A DNA stretch of 64,000 bases, taken from positions 37,208,127-37,272,126 of the forward strand of contig CM055826.1 of NCBI GenBank assembly GCA_029582265.1. The letters run 5' to 3'. Both the position numbers and the translations under genes were made by a program. Source of the DNA: Zoroaster sp. YZ-2022. Its lineage: Eukaryota > Echinodermata > Asteroidea > Forcipulatida > Zoroasteridae. The notes beneath the pieces were generated by a model. It was not told the origin of the DNA, made no database searches, and saw only the letters and a list, made by a program, of their open reading frames with translations. Shown here piece by piece: positions 9,786 through 20,600 of the stretch. Position 1 is the stretch's first letter. Each line of letters opens with the position of its first letter.

Positions 9786-11568
9786 AACAAGTCGTTTGAT
9801 TTGGGGGTTGATGGGATTGGGGTTGTTGGGGTTAAGTTTTCTCGAAAACCAGTTTCTTTTCCGGTTGGTGTACATCCCCCTTACCAATGATTCACACCTC
9901 CGAATCGAAAATTTAAATAAACTTCCCGCAATGATTGTATAACCAGTGCGGCAAAAACGAAAGTCTAGAACAACATTGTTGGGTGTTTTAATTTTTTTTA
10001 TATATAAATGGTTGGTGCAGTTTCTGTCGGTTAACAACCGGTTAACCATCCCAGCATTATTTATTGCAAAGCAGATTTGATTCAAGCTTGTAAATTTATT
10101 AGTTATTGGTTATGCAAGAATTGATAGGTGCATTAACTCTAACCCCTAGGTATTCTGGTTAGGAACCTTCCTGAATCCTCCAAAATCCATCAGTGCACTT
10201 TTGGAAACATGCCCTTATCTTCAAAATGCACCATGCATTTTCGTTGATCTTTCATATTCAGCACTTATGGCCTGTACTTCTTGCCAGGTAGTAATTTTTC
10301 CCCATTTGATGAGGTGAAAGTACCAGTTTCCAACAGTGCTGAGTTTCCCCCAAAAAGTGTCCCTTGGAGGATTTTGCAGGATTTGGGGCGGTTAGGGTTA
10401 ATGCAAAATCTGTTTCTGATAATTTCGGCTGCATGTACTGATGTACAGTATAATGGCATTGTAGCACACATGACGTAATACAGCAAACATAATACCAGTC
10501 TTGGATCAAGACGTCTGTTTGGCAACTTGGTCGTCGTCTACCGAGTTAATAAACCTTTATTCATGGGTGCAGCCATTTTGTTTTTCTTCCATTCAAATCA
10601 ATGTAACCAAACCGAGGCTGGAAGGAAAAAATAGTCTGGCACCTTTTTATGAAATGAGAATTAGAACTGTCATTGTCATTGTGTACGCACGGAATATGAC
10701 AAAAATGGCCACAGTGTGAGAAAGTTCTATACCCATTGGACGCGCGCCATTCAGTAATTTTAAGCGTTGTCTATTGCATGCACTCTATGAATGAACTAGT
10801 ACGATTGTCGAGTGTTTTTTCCCTAACACCGTCTTCATAGTATTTGTGAATACTGGCACTTTTGGTGCATAACCGTAATAAAACAAATAATAAAAACCAT
10901 AAAGCGGGGGAAATTTATCAAATAGTCGCGAGCGGAGGTCATATTGCCACAGACGTCTTGGACCAAGACTACAAACATACTGACTATTAACTCTCTTTAC
11001 AGAGCTAATTAAAAAATATATATATTTATTTTTTAAATATTTACGATACACATTCCTTTCACTGGCAACTTAAAATCGGTCTTTTAGAAAAGCAGTATAT
11101 TAATTTGAATGATATTACACAAAAATAAAATTACCGAAGCAATCTTTAGCAGTTAAAGGGAAGGTAAAACCTTGGTATTTCAGTCTCCTAGTTTTCAAGA
11201 AATATATCATAAATCCAATCTGCACAAGTTTCATTACGATTTGAGGAAATTTTTTTAAACTAAGTTTGTGCATATCGATTCCTATTTTCTCAAAGTTAAA
11301 AGCGTTTTAGACGAAATAATTTGTCATGATGATCGATACATGCACCAACTTGACACCAAGTAAGTTTTAAATAATTAGTTAATTTTTGTAATTACCAATA
11401 TTGTATCTTCCCTTTACTTCCAACTATTTGACACAGCTAGTCTTAAAATTCCCTTTTCACTTGATGCTTCGATGAATTAGTTTGTAAAATGACTTACGTG
11501 AAAGCAATTTCAAAAGGGAAAAAGGAGATTACCTAACAAAATGGCCAGTAAAATGTGTATCTGTGCCA
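9786..11568. other. Intergenic region without recognisable genes
   Basis: About 1.8 kb of AT-rich sequence with only short chance frames on both strands. A short low-complexity AT tract lies at about 11006-11040. I found no domain, splice-flanked exon or repeat that matches the rest of the window. It lies 3' of the first sulfotransferase gene, so it may include its 3' untranslated region. Confidence 0.5.
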
Positions 11569-12984
11569 TTACGATGACCAATGAAAGTCAGTGTTCATGA
11601 GCTGATTGAGTTCTTTGTTGTAAGGACGGTAGTAGTCACGAAGTTTCTCCAGTGTTTCTTTGTTTACTTTCGGGTGAGGGCGCCCTTTTGCCAGTCTCAT
11701 ACAGTTATTAGGTATTGGTTTGTTCAGACAAAAAAATCCCTTCTCCTCGTCGAAGTAAAGGTGTTCTCTGGTAAAGTAATCGCTGATGTCTAAAAACTTC
11801 TCTACCGTTTTAACAACTGGAAAGGGATCATTAATGAAACTATCCCCATCCAGCGCAAGCATTCTTTCAGGTTTAAAATAGTCCAGGTACCTCTTGATAT
11901 CCTCAACGTAAACTCCTTTCGAAATGAGCTGATTTGACGCTATTACCTCCCCATTTGTGTCTACAACCGACTCTTCGAAAGTATCAGCGATGAAGTAACC
12001 AGAGCTGTTGTAACAATCAGCGCTGAGTGTCAAGTTTGGGCAATTTTTAGCAATTGTGACTTGCATGTGCACGTAGTCAGACACAGCTCGCTCAATGGGA
12101 TCCCTCATAATGATGATAAGCTTAACGTTAGGCAGAGTACTGTATATCAGTGAAGGAACCTTCGGATAGTGGCAGTATTCTGGAGTTTTCTCCATGGAGA
12201 CCTGCCCTGGCGTTGAGTAAATCATCTGGCTTTTGTAGTAATCCAGTCCCTTGTTGAATTCAACCTTGTTGGTGAAGAATTTCAGCTCTTTCTGAGTAAA
12301 AGCGATGTCCGGATGATAACTAATGAAGTTTCTTAAAGTGGTAGTCCCTCCTTTTTTCACACCGAATATCATGGCATCGGGAAGTCTTTGTTGGCAGTCT
12401 CTCTCTTTAAGCTCAGAGTCGGTTAGAACTCTCGTTATGCCTCGGGCAATAGCGGTGTAACGATAACAACACTTGTCACATAGATCATAAATTGGTAAAG
12501 TTTTCTTCTTTGGTAAAGCTTTCTTCTTTGCTAAAGCTTTCTTCTTTGCTAAAGCATTGCCGCCTTTTCTTTTTTTAGCGTGAGGTTTGTCTGCTTTGCG
12601 TCGAGGCTTCCGAGTACCAGGTTCATACAATAACTTAAAATAATGGGCAGTGATACCATGTTTAGAATCTTTATTTACAGAGCCCTTATTAACAGGCGCG
12701 TCTGTAGAGCTACTTCCTGCAGCACTCTCCTGTTCTACTAAACTCACTTTCATGGGATCGCCATTTCGAAAGCTTTCTTGGCTGTTAAGCTGTAGGCCTG
12801 ACTCGGTGAATATATCAACGGCCGTCTGGTACCTGATGCGTGGTCCCATCCAGCTGGAAATATTGTACAAGTTCTGTCGTTCACCGTACTTCATCAGTGC
12901 AAATGTTACTGCCAGTGCCACCAGACCAATCAGCAAAACTTTTCTGCGAAAAAGATACCGGCTCAGAGACATTACGACATCCAT
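11569..12984 (-). CDS. Heparan sulfate glucosamine 3-O-sulfotransferase-like protein, paralogue 1
   Basis: The predicted 471-residue type II Golgi protein should transfer sulfate from PAPS to the 3-OH of glucosamine in heparan sulfate. Residues 15-33 form a single membrane anchor. Residues 40-165 are a low-complexity stem with a lysine-rich repeat (AKKKALAKKKALPKKK, about 146-161). A motif CDKCCYRY at 169-176 precedes the catalytic domain. The 5'-PAPS loop is GVKKGGTTT at 208-216; the presumed catalytic Glu is E233 in QKELKFF; the 3'-PAPS strand is KLIIIMRDPIERAVSDY at 288-304; AKGRPHP at 432-438 matches the family C-terminus. Vertebrate family members are usually about 300-400 residues; the excess is in the stem. 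The start at 12984 is preferred because the anchor follows it directly. The frame is uninterrupted. Upstream 5'-UTR exons are possible. Substrate specificity is inferred from the family. Confidence 0.88.
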   Translation of the reverse strand: MDVVMSLSRYLFRRKVLLIGLVALAVTFALMKYGERQNLYNISSWMGPRIRYQTAVDIFTESGLQLNSQESFRNGDPMKVSLVEQESAAGSSSTDAPVNKGSVNKDSKHGITAHYFKLLYEPGTRKPRRKADKPHAKKRKGGNALAKKKALAKKKALPKKKTLPIYDLCDKCCYRYTAIARGITRVLTDSELKERDCQQRLPDAMIFGVKKGGTTTLRNFISYHPDIAFTQKELKFFTNKVEFNKGLDYYKSQMIYSTPGQVSMEKTPEYCHYPKVPSLIYSTLPNVKLIIIMRDPIERAVSDYVHMQVTIAKNCPNLTLSADCYNSSGYFIADTFEESVVDTNGEVIASNQLISKGVYVEDIKRYLDYFKPERMLALDGDSFINDPFPVVKTVEKFLDISDYFTREHLYFDEEKGFFCLNKPIPNNCMRLAKGRPHPKVNKETLEKLRDYYRPYNKELNQLMNTDFHWSS

Positions 12985-13427
12985 TATATATGATCTGGCT
13001 GCCTTCTCCTCGATGCTAGAAACTCACAGAGAATAAATGTACAAACCTTACAGCTTAGTAATATGAATTTATCCTTCTGGTTGAAAGCTCTCAACTGTTC
13101 TTCTAATGATGCTGTTCACTCACGAATTACTGAAAAACCAAGTAAACAGGAAATCATTAATAACCTTTTTGATGAAAGAAAATGAAATGTCTTCCTTTCG
13201 TCATTACCTTTTTACCTTTTTAATAAAAACATTATACACTTCATAAGAATCAAGAGATATGTACAGAAATCAACATTTTTGGAAGTATCAGTTTATTTAT
13301 TTATGTCGCTTAGGAGAGAAAAGTAAAACGCCTCTAAAATGTGAAACAGATTTAATTTGTTTGTGGAAATGGACCACCAGCTGCTGGTTCATTTCAGATT
13401 TGAATCTGTATTCGTGTCTCGAAAATT
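12985..13427. other. Upstream region of sulfotransferase paralogue 1
   Basis: This is the likely promoter and 5'-UTR region of the minus-strand gene. Read on the minus strand, gaggagaaggcag precedes the start codon by less than 20 bp and resembles a splice acceptor; a similar GA-rich stretch precedes the start of the other two paralogues. No TATA box was identified with confidence. Confidence 0.35.
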
Positions 13428-13975
13428 ATCCGGGTACCCAACCGAAACTGTCATTACCCGGTTCCATTTCTCGGTTTCAATTACTATACCCGTAAACGAC
13501 TTTTTAAAATTCGGACTTAACATTTGAGCGGAGTAAACAGAAATCTGTGACTCTTAAACAATGCAATATTTACACTTTTACAGACAATTATCTTTAAATT
13601 CAAGAGATTACACTCCAATAAAGCCATTATAGTATTTTACGGACATTTTCCATACATTTTCCCCAACTGTTTGTGATACATTGTATCGAATCGTTAAGAC
13701 TGCAAAGGGCATGGCAGCGGCTGCTTCAAACAACTTATCAAACCAGCAGTACTGGAGGGAATGTTTGCATAATTGTTTGCCTAATTGTGTTCTTAAAAAC
13801 CACACGGTAAAGAAAAGATAATGGTCAATTTTGTTACCATTTAGGCCTACAGTATATGTATTTGTGCACCACCGGAGGCATGTTTCAACAAATATGAAAA
13901 CGGGTATCCGGGTATCCGAAGTTTCCTGATTTCGGGTATCCGGTTCCAAATATATCCAAAAACGCACACCCCTGG
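13428..13975. repeat. Dispersed repeat family C, copy 1
   Basis: The left part holds ccgggtacccaaccgaaact and acccgtaaacgactttt. The right part holds acgggtatccgggtatccga and ends near cgcacacccctgg. Related sequence occurs at 14165-14193 plus 20324-20600 and, inverted, at about 41165-41250. The cacacccctg end resembles hAT termini (CAGGGGTGTG when inverted), but the matching left end was not seen, so the class is tentative. Confidence 0.5.
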
Positions 13976-14164
13976 TAGTACCATGACCACCACGAAACCC
14001 TTGTAGCCTACGTTTAAGATACTAAATCGCTCAGTTTACAATACAGTCCCCCTTTTTAGTTTGGTTTATGCTGTCCAAGATTTCTGATGAGAAATGTGAT
14101 CTCCGGTTCTTGGCTGATGGTGCATAAAACACTATATATTTTGTCCTCCGTTGGCTGAGGCTGT

Positions 14165-14193
14165 GCCGGGTGTCCGGATACCTGACCGAAACT
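14165..14193. repeat. Dispersed repeat family C, copy 2, left piece
   Basis: The sequence ccgggtgtccggatacctga followed by ccgaaactg matches the left part of copy 1. It is cut off at 14194 by a SINE. The matching continuation (cccgtaaacgacttt) resumes at 20324, after the SINE, the (ATT)n array and the Tx1-like LINE. Confidence 0.6.
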
Positions 14194-14473
14194 GTCGAGC
14201 GGTTTAGTGCGTCCGCGCGACCATGGTGCTTGTGTCCTTGAGCAAGACACTTTACCATAATTGCTTATCTCCACCCAGGGGAAAATGGGTACCTGTGAGG
14301 GCAGTGTTGGTTATTGTGTTTGATTAGCCCTATATACGCCGAAATGGCAGCAATTGAGCTGTATATTCCCAGGGAGCTGAGATGGTTTCAGGAATGATTT
14401 ATGAGCCTGATGAGCAGGGGTAATAATGTAATGCGCCTTGAGTTTGGTGGATACGTGCGCTATATAAGTCATT

Positions 14474-14490
<17 letters not shown>
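14194..14490 (+). mobile_element. tRNA-derived SINE, copy S1 (B box deleted)
   Basis: The copy starts gtcgagcggtttagtgc and jumps directly to cgcgaccatggtgcttgtgt. It has therefore lost the anticodon arm and B-box part of the head seen in copies at 36.1 and 58.0 kb. The body (ttgagcaagacactttacca, ccatggcgccttgag-type tail) continues to gtgcgctatataagtc and the (ATT)n tail. The tail is split by the Tx1-like LINE. Confidence 0.75.
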
Positions 14491-14504
<14 letters not shown>

Positions 14505-14701
14505 TTTTTTCATTCCTTTGGAGTCATACAACTCCATTTATTACAATCAAAACAAAACACAGTTTATAACAATAGGTGAGTTAAAACAAGTACAAACGTG
14601 AAATATTAAACAAGGGAGACAATTTGTAAGTTAAATATAAACAGTTAAAAAGATCACACAAGAACTAAAATAAGCAAGACTAAAAAACTAACAACTTATA
14701 A

Positions 14702-16930
14702 TCAAAAGGTGAATTTAAGTTTGTCTTTGTCATAATAGCACAGAGCACAATTTTTTGCATAAATCAGGTTAAAAGCATCTATACCCAATCTGTTATTTTC
14801 CATAAGAATGAATTTCTTCAGGTTTCTTTTATACACTTTAAGTATATCAATATGAGCACTGCAATCTTTTTTTGCCACTTCACAACGAACATTCCAGATA
14901 ATTTTATGTAATTTACCAATTAAAAGTAAAACCATGTTCTATTACTGTCGAATAACTAAAAATGGGTGTTCCTTAAGTATTTTTTAACAATGTTTTCTAC
15001 AAAGAGCCAGGCGTCATAACATTCCTCGCATTCGATAAAAAGATGTTCGATGGTTTCAGTAGACCTGTTGCAGAGTAGACACAAATTATTACTGGTAATT
15101 CCTAATCTATAAAGTTTGTTTTTGGTGGGAAGAATTTTATGCTTAACTTTAAACCTCAGCTTCCATAAGAGGACAACGTCCATTTTTCCAAATATTGATA
15201 CCAGGGTCAGTTATGTGAAAATAATTAATCCAATATTGGACTACAGCAGGAGGCTTAAATTGGTTAGTAATCAAACAACTGTAGATAGTTTTTACATTCA
15301 TATCCAGAAATCTCTTATTGATGTCTCCTTTCTTATCTTTGAAAGTGAGATTGTTCAGAAAGTGGTTTGCTGGGCCCTCTCGGTTTTCAGTAATGTAATC
15401 ATTGTTAATGTTTCTTTCCAAACTGGCGACTATCCTTCCTGCATTTAAAGGTAAAATGTTACATCCATTTGCTAGTGTCTGATGAGACAACATTTTACCA
15501 TGTTTAAGAACATGCTTCAACATTTTAAAGCCCATGGGCCTTAAAATGTTGCTGTCTAATTCTTTTCCATTGTCCTTGGTAACAGTACCATTTTTCCCAA
15601 AGGGGAAGCTCGTGGGTTTCATTAACACAAGAAAAAACTTTATTGTAATTAATTCCAGATTTCTTGAAGGCTAGAATTAATTCCTTATAAAAAACTTGGG
15701 TATTTGGACTAATAGCATTAGGATTATCTAATATGTACCAACCAAGTTCATTCTTTCCACTAGCGATACATAAACAGTAATCAAAGAGGTGTCTCCATTT
15801 CCTGGATGTATGGTATTTCTTCAACACATTTAGTTTTAAAGTCTGTAATTTAAGCGGAATATCAACAATTCCAATACCTCCCCTGTCTATGGGCCCAGTA
15901 ATCGTCTTTCTTTTTATTTTATCTGGTTTACCATCCCAGAAGAAAGACCACTTGATACTCTCCATTTCATTAACATAATTATTGGGGCAGTGAATGATAG
16001 AACCGTGGTAAGATAAACTTGCACCAATGAAACTGTTGAAAATAACAGCTTTTCCTTTCATAGTTAAATTCCTCCCCTTCCATTTCTCAAGAACAGCTTT
16101 CATTTTGCTTATTCTCGGTTCCCAATTTCTTTTTGTGTTGACGTGATTCCCAAAGAAGATACCCAGAATTTTTAAGTGATCGTTAGTCCATGAAAACCCC
16201 CCCGGTTTATCTTGTCTATCCTTCCACTTACCAATCCAAAGCCCCTGCGATTTGTGTATATTAATTCTAGAACCGGATCCTTTGCTATAATTTTTTTTTA
16301 AATTTCAAGAATACTAAAATCGTTATCAGAAATAAAAATAGTAGCGTCATCAGCGTGTTGAATCAGTTTCAAGGAGCAATCAGTATTAGGAAGGGAAATG
16401 CCTTTCATATTATTTCTTATAAGATTTCCTAATCCTTCTGCACAAATAGCATATAAAAGTGGTGACAGGGGGCATCCTTGCCTAATACCTCGAGTCACTT
16501 GAAAAGGTTCAGTAATGAAATTATTAACTAGAACTGTACTGTTAGGATTACTGTAAAGAATTTTAACCCAATTAATCAAAACTTTAGGAATTCCCATAGC
16601 CCCCATTAGGATGTCAAACATATATTTCCATTCAATTCTATCAAAGGCCTTTTCCTGGTCAATACTGATAAGAGCAGCTTGTTCTTCTTCATTATTAACA
16701 TAATAAATAACATCTCTGAGTAACATTAAATTATCATGAATATTTCTGTCTTTCACACCACAGGATTGATCATTTCCTATAATAAACGGCATAATTCTCT
16801 TTAAACGATTGGTAATAACTTTGGAGATAATTTTATAATCTACATTAAGAAGGCTAATGGGCCTCCAATTTTTAAGATCACTTCTTTCCCCTCTATTCTT
16901 AAAAATAAGACGAATCAAGGCGGTATTCAT
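14702..16930 (-). pseudogene. Tx1-like LINE ORF2, reverse transcriptase and C-terminal part (frameshifted)
   Basis: This part would copy element RNA into DNA at the nicked target. The frame at 16930-16298 has the reverse transcriptase motifs NWRPISLLN, ISIDQEKAFDRI, IRQGCPLSPLLYAIC and QHADDATIFI. The HADD box, with His replacing the usual first residue, is notable; the two Asp are kept. The rest lies in separate frames at 16103-15525, 15628-15149, 15183-14956 and 14935-14702. These carry SIKWSFFWDGKPDKI and GPIDRGGIGIVDI, typical of L1/Tx1 proteins downstream of the polymerase. The stretch 16104-16297 is in yet another frame. At least four shifts mean no full protein can be made. Confidence 0.78.
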
Positions 16931-16989
16931 AGTAGTTGGGAGAGAAAAGGTCTTATTACATTCATTGATAACTTCTAAAAAATCGTCTT

Positions 16990-17616
16990 TTATGAGCGGC
17001 CAAAAAAAAGGGTATAAAACTCAGTAGTTAAACCATCTAAACCTGGTGATTTACAAGTATTCATTAGATTGATGGCTTGAAAAACTTCGTTTTCTGTAAT
17101 GAAACTTTCTAAGTCTTCAATTTCATCATCAGGAAAATTTACTTGTTTAATGGTGTTCAATATATCTTCAGCAGCTTCACTGTCAATATTCTCAGCTGAA
17201 TACAAATTTTGGTAAAACAAATTAACATATTTACACATGGAAATGGTGTCAGTGTAAAATGTACCATTCTCATCTTTTAAATTATGAATAATATTATCGT
17301 TAGATCTCTGCTTTTCCATTCCAAGGAAGAGTTTACTTGGTTTTTCTTCTGCCATTTTAATTATGTGCATTCTATTTCTTGATTCGTCAAAATCTTTCAT
17401 CACATAATTTTTAATTTTGTTCTCAACTTCAAAGATAGCGTTGGGGTCGGGAGTAGGTTTATTCATAAGATTTCTAAGAGTTTTCTGAAGATGACATTTA
17501 TGCTTTTTTTCTTTGTAATACACTTCCGAATCATAATCTTTAATAATCTCTTTTAAATTCATTTTACCCACATCCCACCAACTGAGAATGCTGTCAAAGG
17601 TACTTTTTTTTCCCAA
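16990..17616 (-). pseudogene. Tx1-like LINE ORF2, linker between endonuclease and reverse transcriptase
   Basis: A 208-codon frame overlaps the end of the endonuclease frame (17559-17616) and stops just before the reverse transcriptase frame. It ends with SPGLDGLTTEFYTLFF, the PG.DG...E.Y..F motif that opens the reverse transcriptase region in L1 and Tx1 elements. The change of frame on both sides shows two frameshifts. Confidence 0.75.
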
Positions 17617-18425
17617 TAATCCCAGAAGAATTTAATACGGTCTTTGCATTGATCATCTTTCAAAATATTATTATTACAAAACCATCTGCCTGGTCCCCGT
17701 GTGACTTCTTGTTTTTGAAGTCTAAAACTAAGAGCACAGTGATCAGATAAACCTACAGAACTGACACTGGCTTCAGGAATGATAAATAGCAAGTTGCTTG
17801 TGACAAAGGAATAATCAATCCTACTGCTTCTTTTGAGACCCTTATGATAAAAAGTATAACCCTGCTCATCTGGATACCAAGTTCTCCAAACATCATACAT
17901 ATCTTTTTCTAAAATAAGGTTATTTAATTCAGGAATACTATTATCATTACCATCAATTTCAAGTTGACAATTAAAGTCAGCATTAACTATCCAGTTATGA
18001 TCTTCATATAAAAGGTTGGCCAAAAATTTAAAAAACTTTTTCCTAGGATACATAAAATTAGGAGAATATATAGACACAACACCGATATTTATCCCTTTCC
18101 AAAGAAAATCCGCTTTAACTAAACGCCCCTCTTTGTCATTATCTTTGTTAGTGAGTTTAATTCCGCTTTTATTTGATGCTAGAATAGCTACTCCTCTCGA
18201 GAAATTTTCACCATGGCTGAAAAAAATCTCCCCTCCCCACTGTTGTTTCCAATAATCTTCATCTTCTAGAGTACTATGAGTTTCTTGTAAACAAATGATA
18301 TCATGTTTTTCCCGATTTAAATGATTAAAGAGAAGTTCTCTTTTCTGATGGTTACGGAACCCATTGACGTTTAGAGTAGTTATTCTAAGCATCATACAAA
18401 ACAAAATTAAAAGAAAGGCAATCAT
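17559..18425 (-). pseudogene. Tx1-like LINE ORF2, endonuclease domain
   Basis: This is the apurinic-type endonuclease that nicks target DNA for target-primed reverse transcription. Within the 288-codon frame the domain begins MLRITTLNVNGFRN (Asn of motif I). It continues with IICLQETHS (catalytic Glu), VVSIYSPN, the Asp/Asn motif VNADFNCQ, RIDYSFVTSN and SVGLSDHCALSF (the terminal SDH). All catalytic positions appear kept. It starts about 20 bp after the ORF1 stop. The frame then fails at about 17560. Confidence 0.82.
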
Positions 18426-18447
18426 AGTAAGGAAAGAAAAATCTCAC

Positions 18448-19728
18448 TTATTCTTGTTCTCTCGTCATATTTTTCTTTCCTCTGCCACCTCCTCTTCCTT
18501 TGTGACTGATGTATGGTACCACCCGTCTGCTTGTTATATTCTGAAGGCCGGACCCCCTTTTCTTCCTGAAGTGTTGTATCCCTTGACGTGTATATGGTAC
18601 AAGTTCAAAGGAATCTTGTGAGTCCATAATGTCTTCGTCTGTACTTGGTACTTCTCCGTTATCAGTTTTGCTTGTCGTTTTCCTTGGCGGCTTCTTTTTC
18701 CCACCTTTAACTGCATTTGCCCAGTTTTTGGTGGTTGTCTCGGGTTGGGGCTCATCAGATCTCGAGGACGGGCCCGCTCTATCACTAGTGTCGAGATGAC
18801 TTTTTTTTCTTCTCACCGGTGTGCCTCTATCTTTCTCTCCTTTCCGCTGATGTGAGTTGTTGACTTCTTTAGATTCTGTTGACTTTTGCGGACCTTTATC
18901 TTGTTCTTCCTCTCTTCTGTCTTCATTTTCTCCTTTCCCTTCATCATCATTCGTCTCCTCTTTTGAAGGGACACGAGCTGTAACCTCTTGCAGATCATCT
19001 TCAGCATCTTCAAATTTATCTGAAGATTTATCGTCCTTTTTCCCGTCATTTTCCCCACCTGAATCAACCTCGATTTCTTCTGCACTGTCTACATCGGAAT
19101 GTTCATCATCTGTGCCTTGTTTTTGTATTTCGTGTTGATTCGCCTGGTGTCCCTCTTCTCCGCAAACAAAGCATCTTCCTTGTAAGTTGCAGTTCCGTGC
19201 AATATGGCCTGGTTGTTTACATAAACGGCAGGTTTTAATCTGACCACGATGTCTAACTGGTACATTAAAGTCACCAATCTTTAAGAAACTTGGAATCGGT
19301 TTCTTAATACTTTTCACGAGAATGCTTCGAACTCCAGTTTCTACACTGTCATCGAAATCATGAGTTTGGCGTCTGATATTTGTAACTGTCCCATATGCAT
19401 ACAGAGCTGAAGTGACAGTTTGGTCAGCCATCTCGTAAGGTGCTTTTACATACACCACTACTGAATTCTGCACGTTGGCCCTCTCACAATTGATAAGAAT
19501 TCCGTTGATTGTTATTCCATGCAGTGCGATTCTTTCACAGTTAGCCTCATTGTTAAGGGATACGTTGAACCAGCCTGTGTTGAGCTCTGCAATACACTTG
19601 ATTGCATCACGTTCTTCCAGTTCTTTGTGTGTTGCGTAATACACTTATTCAGGTTCAACTTTGAATTCTGGGCGGAACTTTATTGTGTTTGGTCTTTTCA
19701 AAGAATTTCTATGCAAGGTGTACGCCAT
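18448..19728 (-). pseudogene. Tx1-like LINE ORF1 (zinc-knuckle protein) with a premature stop
   Basis: ORF1 proteins of this group bind element RNA. An ATG at 19728 opens MAYTLHRNSLKRPNTIK and is stopped after 27 codons by a TAA at 19645-19647. The same frame then continues without break for 398 codons to 18448. The continuation has an RRM-like N-terminal part and two zinc knuckles (CRLCKQPGHIARNC and CFVCGEEGHQANQH). A long acidic, lysine- and serine-rich C-terminal region follows. The single nonsense codon is the only lesion seen in ORF1. Confidence 0.78.
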
Positions 19729-19962
19729 GGTCTATGGGCAAAATGGCGTCGGCGTTCTTCGCCTAGCCTAGCCCGTGCAAAACCAAAACCAATGTGATGG
19801 AAGCTATTTCAGCTCTTATCAGTCAAAAAGCAACAACCACTGTGATCTATAAACAATCTAAAACAGTACCTTAATTCCAAAAGTTGTAAAAATCTCTTCA
19901 AAAACGGTGAAAAGGGCGATTTTCTGGGAGCTAATCCGATGACGTGTCTTGCAACCGGATCG

Positions 19963-20600
<638 letters not shown>

